This document shows, piece after piece, positions 1 through 6,758 of a DNA stretch of 41,916 nucleotides. The DNA is taken from assembly GCA_014653835.1 (NCBI GenBank), contig JACWDY010000009.1, forward strand, positions 1-41,916, written 5' to 3'. Numbering within the stretch: the stretch's first letter is position 1; each line of letters opens with the position of its first letter. This DNA is from Pelagibacterales bacterium SAG-MED28 (GTDB lineage Bacteria > Pseudomonadota > Alphaproteobacteria > Pelagibacterales > Pelagibacteraceae). The position numbers and the translations under genes were made by a program. The notes beneath the pieces were generated by a model. The model made no database searches, was not told the origin of the DNA, and saw only the letters and a list, made by a program, of their open reading frames with translations.

Positions 1-78
1 AAATATCTTATTGATCATTTAAAAGCTAATAATGTTAATTATGAAACCTCAAATAGTTTTTTTTATAAAATTCATTAA
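1..78 (+). pseudogene. Inverted partial copy of the 3' part of a trypsin-like protease gene
   Basis: Positions 1-59 read on the plus strand as KYLIDHLKANNVNYETSNS. This is the same sequence, base for base, as part of the minus-strand protease gene at about 4556-4614. After base 59 the match stops abruptly and the frame runs through FFYKIH to a TAA at 76-78, overlapping the stop of the convergent DUF2065 gene. A perfect match ending in mid-gene, next to an A/T run, suggests a chimeric join (amplification or assembly) or a very recent inverted duplication. It is not a diverged paralogue. The upstream part of the frame lies outside the window. Confidence 0.7.
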
Positions 79-260
79 CTTTTTATATACCAAATTATTA
101 AAAAACCGATAATCAAAAAAACTACACCAAAAGATCTCAGTTTATTTTCTGGTGTATTCTTAATTAGTTCTAACATATTTTTTATTCTTGACGGGAAAAT
201 GGCTAGAAATAATCCTTCTATAAAAAAAAGTAAACCTATTGCTGTAACTAGGTCACCCAC
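75..260 (-). CDS. DUF2065 (YjeT-like) small membrane protein
   Basis: This 61-residue protein has two hydrophobic segments (about residues 5-23 and 43-58) separated by a basic, polar loop containing PSRIKNMLELI. That layout is typical of the DUF2065 / YjeT family. The start is a GTG 14 bases after the restored hflC stop, so it is the third gene of an hflK-hflC-DUF2065 operon. This neighbourhood is common in proteobacteria. The molecular role is unknown; the context suggests association with the HflKC membrane complex. Its stop overlaps the end of the convergent partial protease frame. Confidence 0.75.
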   Translation of the reverse strand: MGDLVTAIGLLFFIEGLFLAIFPSRIKNMLELIKNTPENKLRSFGVVFLIIGFLIIWYIKS

Positions 261-274
261 AAATCTATATCTTA

Positions 275-1151
275 TTATCTTTTGACGGCTGGCTTCATTG
301 CTTTGCCAAAGAATTTAAAAAATTCACTGTCGGGTGATAGAACAAGAGAGGTTTCTCCGCCAATTAAAGCTTTTTCATAGGCTTGCATGGCTCGATAGAA
401 TGCAAAAAAATTGAGGATCTTGTCCAAAGGCATCAGCAAAGATTTTATTTCTTAAACCATCACCTTCACCTTTCATGATCTCTGATTTTTTATTTGCTTC
501 AGCTAAAATTACTGTAACATCCTTATCAGCTGTTAATCTAATTTTCTGTGCAATCTCTGCTCCTTGTGCTCTAAATTCTTTAGCTTCTCTCTCCCTTTCA
601 GTCTGCATTCTTTTATAAATCGCTTCACTGTTAGCAGGAGGTAAGTCTGCTCTTTTAATTCTTACATCAACAATTTCTATTCCAAAGTTTTTAGCCTCTG
701 TATTTACATCATTTTGAATAATTGCCATCTGCTTAGTTCTATCCGTTGATAATAGAGTAGCTAGTTCTTGTGTACCAAGCACACCTCTTATTCTTGAATT
801 TATAATTGTAGAAAGTCTTGATCTTGCAACTCTCTCGTTTCCAACTGAAATATAAAATTTTAAGGGATCTACAATTTTAAATCTTGCTATTGCATCTACG
901 ATTAATCTTTTTTGGTCAGCTGCAATTACTTCTTGTGGTTCGTTGTCTAGGTTTAAAATTCTTTTATCTAAGAAAACTACGTTTTGGATAAATGGTAGTT
1001 TAAAGTTTAAACCTGCTTTAGAAATTATCTTTTTTGGATCACCAAACTGAAGAACTATAGCTTGACTGATTTCTTGAACGATAAATAAAGATTGAAATAT
1101 AACAACTGCGATTAAAACTATTGCTGGAATTATAAATTTAACGGCTTTCAT
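275..1151 (-). CDS. hflC: HflC, band-7/SPFH membrane protein (frameshifted near the C-terminus)
   Basis: HflC pairs with HflK in a large periplasmic-facing complex that surrounds FtsH protease and modulates membrane protein turnover. The protein has an N-terminal membrane anchor (about residues 5-25), then the SPFH domain with VLQFGDPKK and an acidic, helical EREREAKEFRAQGAE region. As read, the frame ends soon after GQDPQFF with a short wrong tail (stop at 375). Removing one base from the run of seven A (plus strand, 404-410) restores AFYRAMQAYEKALIGGETSLV and on to KPAVKR with a stop at 275-277, giving about 291 residues, the normal family length. The start ATG overlaps the hflK stop by one base (TAATG). 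The frameshift is probably a homopolymer sequencing error; a true mutation is the alternative. Confidence 0.9.
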
Positions 1152-2266
1152 TAGTTTGTGCTCCCTGATTTTTTTAACTCTGGTAATGGTAAGTAGGGTA
1201 CAACACCTGAACCAGACTCTTTATCTATAATAACTTTATCAATATCCGCTAAAACTTTTTCCATTGTCTCTAAATACATTCTCTCTTGAGTAACTTGTTT
1301 TGCATTTCTGTACTCATTATAAATTGCAGTAAATCTACTTGCTTCACCCTCAGCTTTTGCAACAACTTCTTTTTTATAAGCCTCAGCTTGTTGTAAAACT
1401 TGTTCCGCTTCTCCTCGTGCTCTTGGTATCACATCGTTAGCATAACCTTCAGCTTCGTTTTTAGATCTTTCTCTATCCGCTCTTGCAGCCTGTACATCTC
1501 TAAAGGCATCAATAACTTGCTCTGGCGGATCGGCTTGTTGGGTTTGAACTTGTGTAATTTGAATACCTGACTGGTATTCATCTAAAATTTGTTGAGTAAT
1601 ATCTTGAACTTCTAATTCTATATTAGCTCTTCCTTCGGTTAAAATAGTTTGGATATTATTTTTTGCGATAACTTCTCTCATCGCTGTTTCAGAAGTTGCT
1701 TTAACTGTCTCTACTGGACTTTGAATATTAAATAAAAACTTACCTGCATCTTTTATTACCCAAAATACTGAATAGTTTATATCAACGATATTTTCATCTC
1801 CTGTAAGCATTAGACTTTCTTCTGGAACATTACCAACTCCTGATGATCTTCCACTATCACTTGTTGGTCTAAAGCCAACATCTACTCGATTAACTTTTGT
1901 AACTTTTGGAGTTAGCACTCTCTCAACAGGCATTGGTAAATGATAATGCAATCCTGGTTGAGTTGTGTTTACAAATTTTCCAAATCTTAAAACTACACCT
2001 TGCTCGTCTGGTAATACTCGGTAAAGACCACTTGCAACATAAAGTCCTAAAATAATTAATAAGCCAATAATAATTGGTCTTGAGCCACCTGATTTTCCAC
2101 CTGAAAATTTGTTAATTGTTTTTTGAAAATTCTTTATAATATCATCAAGGTTAGGAGGATCTTGTCTTGAGCCAGACCCGTTTCCTCCTGGTGAACGTCC
2201 TCCACCGCCTGGTGGTGTAGATCCCCAAGGAGATTGGTTCTTTAAAATCTTGTCTTTGAAACTCAT
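1151..2266 (-). CDS. hflK: HflK, band-7/SPFH membrane protein
   Basis: HflK is the partner of HflC in the FtsH-regulating HflKC complex of the inner membrane. The 371-residue protein has the typical Gly/Pro-rich cytoplasmic N-terminus (STPPGGGGRSPGGNGSG), a single transmembrane helix at about residues 65-82 (IIIGLLIILGLYVASGLY), and an SPFH domain with GVVLRFGKFV and TQPGLHYHLP. A long Ala/Glu-rich helical region follows. Length is normal for the family. It is the first gene of the minus-strand operon and is translationally coupled to hflC. It is divergent from mrp across 54 bases that contain a palindrome. Confidence 0.95.
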   Translation of the reverse strand: MSFKDKILKNQSPWGSTPPGGGGRSPGGNGSGSRQDPPNLDDIIKNFQKTINKFSGGKSGGSRPIIIGLLIILGLYVASGLYRVLPDEQGVVLRFGKFVNTTQPGLHYHLPMPVERVLTPKVTKVNRVDVGFRPTSDSGRSSGVGNVPEESLMLTGDENIVDINYSVFWVIKDAGKFLFNIQSPVETVKATSETAMREVIAKNNIQTILTEGRANIELEVQDITQQILDEYQSGIQITQVQTQQADPPEQVIDAFRDVQAARADRERSKNEAEGYANDVIPRARGEAEQVLQQAEAYKKEVVAKAEGEASRFTAIYNEYRNAKQVTQERMYLETMEKVLADIDKVIIDKESGSGVVPYLPLPELKKSGSTN

Positions 2267-2284
2267 GTCACTTTATATAGTGAC
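2267..2284. promoter_or_regulatory. 18-bp palindrome between divergent hflK and mrp
   Basis: GTCACT, a six-base AT spacer (TTATAT) and AGTGAC form a perfect six-base inverted repeat directly upstream of the hflK start codon, in the only 54 bases separating the divergent hflK and mrp genes. It could be a dimeric repressor operator or part of a promoter. No specific regulator is recognised. Confidence 0.35.
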
Positions 2285-2320
2285 TTTTCTTCTAAAAACA
2301 AGTTAAGAAGAAGCGGTATT

Positions 2321-3148
2321 ATGACCGAAAAAAAAGAAGAAATAGACCGAGCAGTTAAAGAAAAGCTTGCTCCTAAGCAATTTACTAAAACTCCAATTAA
2401 TGGAACTAAGTTTACTATTTTAGTCTCAAGTGCAAAGGGAGGTGTAGGTAAGTCTACTGTGGCGATAAATATTGCATTTGCCTTACAAAATTTAGGACTA
2501 AAAATTGGCATCTTAGATGCTGACGTTTACGGACCATCACTTCCAAAACTAATGAATTTAAATGAAAAACCAAAAAGTGAAGATGGTAAAGCAATGATGC
2601 CATTAGAAAAATACGATGTTCAATTGATGTCTATGGGATTTTTAGTTGATGAACAAACACCGATGATTTGGAGAGGTCCTATGGTCATTAGTGCAATAAA
2701 AACAATGACGCAAAAAGTTTTATGGAAAGACAGAGATGTAATCATTGTTGATATGCCACCAGGCACAGGAGATACCCAGTTAACTTTTGCTCAAGAAGTT
2801 AAAGTTGATGGAGCAATAATCGTATCAACTCCTCAAGATTTAGCATTACTTGATGTTAAAAGAGGAATTCAAATGTTTGATAAAACTGGAGTAAAAATTT
2901 TAGGATTAATAGATAACATGAGCTACTTTAAAGGAGATGAAGGTAAAGATTATAAAATATTTGGCGAAAGTGGAGTGGAAAAAACTGCTAAAGAATTTAA
3001 TAAAGAATTTTTAGGTCATTTACCAATTCACCAAGATTTAAGAATTTCAGCTGATAAAGGAGATCCTTTGACTCATTCAGACCCAGACCACGAGGTATCT
3101 AAATTATTTATAGAAATAGCTGGAAAAATTAAACGATCTTTTCAGTAA
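2321..3148 (+). CDS. mrp: Mrp/ApbC-type P-loop ATPase (iron-sulfur carrier family)
   Basis: This is a soluble deviant-Walker P-loop ATPase of the Mrp/NBP35 family, which carries and transfers Fe-S clusters. The Walker A is KGGVGKST at residues 39-46, followed by [21 protein letters not shown] and [13 protein letters not shown], all diagnostic for Mrp. At 275 residues it lacks the N-terminal DUF59 (MIP18-like) domain found in longer homologues. The region after NMSYF, where many family members have a CxxC that bridges a cluster between subunits, reads [12 protein letters not shown]. The whole protein contains no cysteine. An AAGAAGAAG purine tract precedes the ATG. The 3' end overlaps convergent thyX by 20 bases. 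Confidence 0.9.
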   Translation: MTEKKEEIDRAVKEKLAPKQFTKTPINGTKFTILVSSAKGGVGKSTVAINIAFALQNLGLKIGILDADVYGPSLPKLMNLNEKPKSEDGKAMMPLEKYDVQLMSMGFLVDEQTPMIWRGPMVISAIKTMTQKVLWKDRDVIIVDMPPGTGDTQLTFAQEVKVDGAIIVSTPQDLALLDVKRGIQMFDKTGVKILGLIDNMSYFKGDEGKDYKIFGESGVEKTAKEFNKEFLGHLPIHQDLRISADKGDPLTHSDPDHEVSKLFIEIAGKIKRSFQ

Positions 3149-4076
3149 AATTAAAAGAAGTCATCAATTCATTCCATTCCCTTTTTGATAGACCTGAGCT
3201 TTCATGACTTACTTTTTCCCCTTTTGTCATTTTTTGAATAACTTTTTTACCTTTAGCGGAAACATGAACCGCACCTACTCTATAATCTAAAAATGCAGAG
3301 TGAGTTATAGGCACCCATTTTTTAACCGTATCTAACATAGTTTCTGCGTAAACCCTTATCTCGTATTGAGCATGACTATCAGCTCTAAGAAATAAAAAGT
3401 TAAGTAGATTTAATAAATCTGTTTTCCAGTACCACTGTGTATACGAATTTAATGTTAAATTCATTCTAGCTAATTCTCTTGCAAGGCCTGCTTTACCTTC
3501 ATCAATAGTAGAGCCATCAAATTTTTCATTAAGCATCTTCTCGTAATTATCGTAAGTTCTTGTTGCATCATCTTTTAAAATTTTTAAAACTTCATCAGCT
3601 TGTTCGCCTGTAATTAACTCTCCTCTTCCTTGTCGATTAGAAGTTGATTGAGCTGATAATTGATCTTTTGATGGTATATAAAATTCTTTATCTAATATTG
3701 AATATCTTGCAGAATATTCATTTACGTTTGCAGTTCTGTGTCTAATCCATTGACGAGCAATAAAAATAGGTAACTTAACATGATATTTTATTTCACACAT
3801 TTCAAAAGGTGTAGAATGCCAGTGCCTCATTAAATATTTTATTAATCCTTCATCGGTAGAAACTTTTTTAGTTCCTTTGCCATAAGAAACTCTTGCAGAC
3901 TGAACGATAGAACTATCGTCTCCCATATAGTCTACGACTCTTACAAAACCATGGTCTAATACAGGAAGTGCTTCATAAAGAATTTTTTCAAGTTCTCGAG
4001 AAGTAACTCTTTTAGTCTCATGCTTTTGGGCTTGTTGATCTGCAATTTCTTGCTTTTGTTCTGATGTAAGTTTCAT
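3129..4076 (-). CDS. thyX: Flavin-dependent thymidylate synthase ThyX
   Basis: ThyX converts dUMP to dTMP using methylene-tetrahydrofolate, FAD and NADPH. The ThyX signature RHRTxxxNExSxRY is present at residues 112-125 ([14 protein letters not shown]). Flanking conserved blocks include [21 protein letters not shown] and [11 protein letters not shown]. At 315 residues it is long for the family (about 220-320) because of a charged N-terminal extension. It is convergent with and overlaps mrp, and its start lies about 50 bases from the tmRNA transcription unit, from which it diverges. Presence of ThyX without a visible ThyA is usual for SAR11-type genomes. Confidence 0.95.
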   Translation of the reverse strand: MKLTSEQKQEIADQQAQKHETKRVTSRELEKILYEALPVLDHGFVRVVDYMGDDSSIVQSARVSYGKGTKKVSTDEGLIKYLMRHWHSTPFEMCEIKYHVKLPIFIARQWIRHRTANVNEYSARYSILDKEFYIPSKDQLSAQSTSNRQGRGELITGEQADEVLKILKDDATRTYDNYEKMLNEKFDGSTIDEGKAGLARELARMNLTLNSYTQWYWKTDLLNLLNFLFLRADSHAQYEIRVYAETMLDTVKKWVPITHSAFLDYRVGAVHVSAKGKKVIQKMTKGEKVSHESSGLSKREWNELMTSFNFTEKIV

Positions 4077-4090
4077 TTTGAATTAATTTA

Positions 4091-4118
4091 TTGAATCTCT
4101 GCTAAAGAGTTTTATATT
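4091..4118 (+). promoter_or_regulatory. Probable ssrA promoter
   Basis: TTGAAT (4091-4096) and TATATT (4113-4118) are separated by 16 bases, a good sigma-70 arrangement pointing at the tmRNA. A six-base stem hairpin (AGTTGG, four T, CCAACT at 4124-4139) follows at about the expected transcript 5' end. Confidence 0.5.
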
Positions 4119-4123
4119 AATAG

Positions 4124-4390
4124 AGTTGGTTTTCCAACTATGACGATAAACGAATTTCGTAATAAACATTACGGACGTGGGGGCAGTACCCACCACCTCC
4201 ACCATTTACAACTTATGGGGGTGAATTAGGATCGACGAGTGTCTAAAGGCTATTCTTTCGTACGAGATGGTTCCGACGTAACGGGCCAATTTACAAATGC
4301 TAACGAAAGTTACGCACTTGCAGCTTAATTAACTTTGTTAATTAGGTAACGGGGTCCGGGGCACCTGGCAACAGAACGCCCCTTTCCGAA
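4124..4390 (+). ncRNA. ssrA: tmRNA, circularly permuted two-piece form
   Basis: The gene has the alphaproteobacterial permuted order, with the acceptor piece first and the coding piece second. The acceptor piece ends CACCTCC-A-CCA (4194-4204). Its T stem is GTGGG (4177-4181) paired with CCCAC (4189-4193) around a GGCAGTA loop. After a 12-base intervening loop, the coding piece starts GGGGGTG (4217-4223), which pairs over seven positions with CACCTCC, and continues with AATTAGGATCGACG, the typical tmRNA 5' region. The resume codon is GCT at 4299 and the tag reads ANESYALAA followed by TAA at 4326-4328. A GGGGC...GCCCC stem (about 4358-4382) forms the 3' end. tmRNA rescues stalled ribosomes with SmpB and tags the product for proteolysis; the hydrophobic LAA end fits ClpXP recognition. 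The exact mature ends are estimated. The 3' end doubles as the recombination core described below. Confidence 0.93.
4354..4383 (+). repeat. Recombination core copy 1, within the tmRNA 3' end
   Basis: A 30-base sequence starting GTCCGGGGCACC and ending GAACGCCCCT lies at the 3' end of the tmRNA coding piece. It recurs without change at 5723-5752 and 6818-6847. In this copy the left flank is genuine tmRNA sequence and the right flank belongs to element 1, as expected for a left attachment junction. The GGGGC/GCCCC inverted ends form an RNA stem in tmRNA. Confidence 0.88.
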
Positions 4391-4435
4391 TAGAGATACA
4401 TAAGGCTTTGCAACACTATTTTTAAGAAACCAGTG

Positions 4436-4457
4436 TTCACACGTTGAGTACACGTAA
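4436..4457 (-). repeat. Left arm-type repeat pair of element 1
   Basis: Two adjacent 11-mers, read on the minus strand, are TTACGTGTACT (4447-4457) and CAACGTGTGAA (4436-4446). They share the ACGTGT motif with the right pair of the same element and lie 52 bases to the right of core copy 1. The tandem 11-bp period and fixed orientation resemble arm-type sites of tyrosine integrases. Confidence 0.6.
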
Positions 4458-4484
4458 TCCTGTTTAAAATTTTTGATAATTATT

Positions 4485-5612
4485 TTAGTTATTGCATTTT
4501 ACTTTCACAGTAAAATTTTTTGCAGATTTTGCTATAACAGACTTTTTAATTTCTTTTAAACTATTTGAGGTTTCATAATTAACATTATTAGCTTTTAAAT
4601 GATCAATAAGATATTTTGATTTAATTGCAAAATTAACATTTTCAGGCAAAGTTCCTGTATAATTAGCAACTGCTATTGCATTAAGTTTTGAGGTTACAAT
4701 TCCAGATAAATTTCCACTTTCATCAAGTAAAGGTCCCCCGCTATTACCAGATTGAACTGGTGCGGACATTTGCAGATATCTTTGATCATTTTTAATTCCA
4801 GATAAAGCACTTACATCTCCTGATGTCATGTGCATGTTATCTGCAAGTAAATCTGATAATGGAAAACCTAAGACAATTATGCTTTCTCCTAACTCATCAT
4901 CATTCACTTTTATTTTAACAAAAGATTTATTCTTCTCAGCTATTTTTAGTACTGCAATATCATTACTATAGTCGCTAGAATATACGACGGCTTTATTTTC
5001 TTTTTTGTTATGAACCACATTTATCGATTTGCACTTATCGATTACATGATTATTAGTAACGACGTATCCATTATCATTTATAAAGAATCCTGACCCGCTA
5101 CCTCCACGAACTCTTTCTTTTTTTTCATCGTAAGGCGGATAGGTACGTATCATTGCAACTTTACCTATTTGAGGTACAGCTGTTTCAATAATATTTTCTC
5201 CTGTCATTAAAAAAGTGGTTTCTACATCCATCCCTGGACCTGGAAGAGCTAAATTGAAAGTAACATACACACCAGAATAGACATTTGATGATGCGGTTTT
5301 ATTAATCTTTAATTTTACTACACCAGATTTAACCATTCTGCCTTTAATTACTACTCCCAAATATTCGTATTCTGGAAGAGTTCCTGTATTATTTTTTATC
5401 ACTGCAATAGTATAATTCCCATTTAACCACCTCCAAATACCCTCGACTTTTGAAAGTTTTTTATTTTTAAAATAATTATTTACAAAACTTTCTTTTGTGA
5501 AACCGTTAAGATTTAATGTATCTTGGTCAATTCTTGTTGTTGCGCATCCACCAGCATGTAATAGCATCACTCCTGCAACTAATAGTATTAGAGCTCTCTG
5601 ATAACGCTTCAT
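4485..5612 (-). CDS. Trypsin-like (S1C) serine protease, lipoprotein; cargo of element 1
   Basis: The C-terminal half is a chymotrypsin-fold protease with an intact triad. His is in VVTNNHVID (residue 189 from the chosen start), Asp in SNDIAVLKI (218) and Ser in QSGNSGGPLL (291). The N-terminus is a lipoprotein signal ending LLHAGGC (Cys 23). Between them lies a roughly 130-residue domain of unknown identity containing GIWRWLNGNYTIAVIKN. There is no PDZ domain, unlike DegP. An in-frame ATG at 5630 lies six codons upstream. The ATG at 5612 is preferred because the signal peptide then has normal length and because the upstream ATG falls within a block (ATGCTA) shared with the unrelated element-2 gene. 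It is the only gene of its element. It probably acts in the periplasm, anchored to a membrane; the substrate is unknown. Confidence 0.88.
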   Translation of the reverse strand: MKRYQRALILLVAGVMLLHAGGCATTRIDQDTLNLNGFTKESFVNNYFKNKKLSKVEGIWRWLNGNYTIAVIKNNTGTLPEYEYLGVVIKGRMVKSGVVKLKINKTASSNVYSGVYVTFNLALPGPGMDVETTFLMTGENIIETAVPQIGKVAMIRTYPPYDEKKERVRGGSGSGFFINDNGYVVTNNHVIDKCKSINVVHNKKENKAVVYSSDYSNDIAVLKIAEKNKSFVKIKVNDDELGESIIVLGFPLSDLLADNMHMTSGDVSALSGIKNDQRYLQMSAPVQSGNSGGPLLDESGNLSGIVTSKLNAIAVANYTGTLPENVNFAIKSKYLIDHLKANNVNYETSNSLKEIKKSVIAKSAKNFTVKVKCNN

Positions 5613-5625
5613 ATTTTTAAATCTT

Positions 5626-5631
5626 AGCATA
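5626..5631 (-). promoter_or_regulatory. Possible -10 box of the element 1 cargo gene
   Basis: The minus-strand sequence AAATTTTATGCTA lies directly between the arm repeats and the cargo start. A near-identical AAATTTATGCTA occupies the same place in element 2 although the two genes are unrelated. TATGCT is an acceptable -10 box, but no clear -35 box is seen. If it is the promoter, the arm repeats would lie over or beside its upstream part. Confidence 0.3.
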
Positions 5632-5635
5632 AAAT

Positions 5636-5657
5636 TTCACACGTAATCCACACGTAA
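5636..5657 (-). repeat. Right arm-type repeat pair of element 1
   Basis: Two adjacent minus-strand 11-mers, TTACGTGTGGA (5647-5657) and TTACGTGTGAA (5636-5646), differ at one base. They end 65 bases before core copy 2, exactly the distance seen in element 2. The TGTG half matches the left pair of the same element but not element 2. Confidence 0.65.
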
Positions 5658-5663
5658 TTTCTC

Positions 5664-5752
5664 TCAAAGTTTTAGATTTGATGCAATTGCAAATGGCTTA
5701 TAATAAGGAATAATGTTACAAAGTCCGGGGCACCTGGCAACAGAACGCCCCT
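5664..5752 (+). repeat. Element right-end repeat, 89 bp, including core copy 2
   Basis: These 89 bases match 6759-6847 with five mismatches, all in the first 59 bases; the 30-bp core (5723-5752) is identical. The block includes TATAATAAGGAATAATG just before the core, which contains a -10-like TATAAT (5699-5704) pointing out of the element across the core. The block ends element 1 and its core begins element 2. Confidence 0.85.
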
Positions 5753-5805
5753 TACAACTTTACAGTTTTTCTTAGTTATTAACGCTAATTTAAAAATTCA
5801 ACCTG

Positions 5806-5827
5806 ATGGGTCGTAATATACTCGTAA
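5806..5827 (-). repeat. Left arm-type repeat pair of element 2
   Basis: Adjacent minus-strand 11-mers TTACGAGTATA (5817-5827) and TTACGACCCAT (5806-5816) lie 53 bases after core copy 2, immediately beyond the cargo stop codon. The ACCC half recurs in the right pair of the same element. Confidence 0.55.
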
Positions 5828-5829
5828 TT

Positions 5830-6708
5830 TTAAAACTTTTTTTTATTAGTAGGAACTTTATTCCTCTGACTAAAATCGTGCATACTTAAATCTTTGTGAT
5901 CAAGACTTATATAGCCTATGTGGTTGCCCTCCCTTTCTTCACAGCCTATAAATATTCTGTAAACTTCATATCCATTTTTTACCAAAACATCTCCGTAAGA
6001 GTTACTGCCTAATTCAAACTTCCCTGCGTATTTATCTTTTGCGTAATTTTTATATGGCTGCATAACATTTCTACATTGAGTATATCCTAGATTTCTAGAG
6101 TTCAGTTTTAAATAGCCATCTATTTCGAAAATTTGTTTGGTTTCACGATGATAACGTATTAAATAAGTTCCAAATGACTCATGAGGTTTAGGTGGATAAA
6201 TAATCCTCTTTCTTACTTTAAATTTTTTGTCTCCAACCAATATAAACGACCCTAATTTATAATTATCTATTGTTTTACCTATTTGCACACCAAATAGTTC
6301 CTCTCCGAGCATATATTTGATCTTGTTAGGTGCTCTTATATATGTTTCTTTAAATTTAAATTTTTTTCCCTTAAAATTACCTTTTACTGTTTTTAATAAT
6401 TTACCTTCTTTCAGTTTGTAAGTCGCTTTTGCGTCTGTCTCAGTCCAGGGATATTTGAGTTCTGTGGCTATAAAATTTCCCTTGTAGCCTAAATTTGTTT
6501 TCTTAAATGAGCCCATTAATTTATCTTTGTGCTCTTTAAAGAACTTTGTACTAAATAGTAAATACAGATTGTAATTACCATTACTTTTTTTTATCTCATA
6601 AACGCTACTAGTTTTTTCGTTTACCCATTTACCTATTAAAGTATCATCAGCGTATAAATTACTAAATTTTAATAGACAAACTATGATAACTAACAAATTC
6701 TTTTTCAT
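5830..6708 (-). CDS. Exported protein of unknown function; cargo of element 2
   Basis: The family is not recognised. From the ATG at 6708 the protein has 292 residues with a clear signal peptide (MKKNLLVIIVCLLKFSNLYA, cleavage probably before DD). A short beta-rich domain follows, beginning LIGKWVNEKTSSVYEI, with many Tyr/Lys-alternating strands, and then a second domain containing two closely placed cysteines (YTQC, FIGC). The opening GxW...Y.I pattern recalls the domain that precedes the protease in element 1, but the similarity is too weak to assert homology. The ATG at 6726 is six codons upstream; the chosen ATG has GGAG just before it and starts the signal peptide cleanly. The product probably resides in the periplasm or is secreted. 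Confidence 0.75.
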   Translation of the reverse strand: MKKNLLVIIVCLLKFSNLYADDTLIGKWVNEKTSSVYEIKKSNGNYNLYLLFSTKFFKEHKDKLMGSFKKTNLGYKGNFIATELKYPWTETDAKATYKLKEGKLLKTVKGNFKGKKFKFKETYIRAPNKIKYMLGEELFGVQIGKTIDNYKLGSFILVGDKKFKVRKRIIYPPKPHESFGTYLIRYHRETKQIFEIDGYLKLNSRNLGYTQCRNVMQPYKNYAKDKYAGKFELGSNSYGDVLVKNGYEVYRIFIGCEEREGNHIGYISLDHKDLSMHDFSQRNKVPTNKKKF

Positions 6709-6721
6709 GCTCCACGATTCT

Positions 6722-6727
6722 AGCATA
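6722..6727 (-). promoter_or_regulatory. Possible -10 box of the element 2 cargo gene
   Basis: TATGCT in AAATTTATGCTAG sits between the right arm pair and the cargo start, at the place of the matching block in element 1. Conservation across two elements with unrelated cargo supports a regulatory role; no -35 box is evident. Confidence 0.3.
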
Positions 6728-6730
6728 AAT

Positions 6731-6752
6731 TTGGGTCGTAGCTAGGTCGTAA
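6731..6752 (-). repeat. Right arm-type repeat pair of element 2
   Basis: Adjacent minus-strand 11-mers TTACGACCTAG (6742-6752) and CTACGACCCAA (6731-6741) end 65 bases before core copy 3. They share the ACCC/ACCT half with the left pair of the same element and the TACG half with element 1. Confidence 0.62.
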
Positions 6753-6758
6753 TTTTCA

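Larger units (their letters stand above)
4354..5752. mobile_element. Element 1: tmRNA-integrated single-gene unit carrying a serine protease
   Basis: This unit is bounded by two identical 30-bp cores (4354-4383 and 5723-5752), so a circular form would be 1,369 bp. Inside each end is a pair of tandem 11-bp repeats. The left pair begins 52 bases after the core and the right pair ends 65 bases before the next core. The single gene fills almost all the space between the pairs on the minus strand. This is the layout of a tyrosine-integrase attP split by integration at ssrA, but the unit encodes no recombinase. The inference is a non-autonomous satellite or cargo unit mobilised in trans, or an extreme deletion derivative of a larger island. 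Confidence 0.75.
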
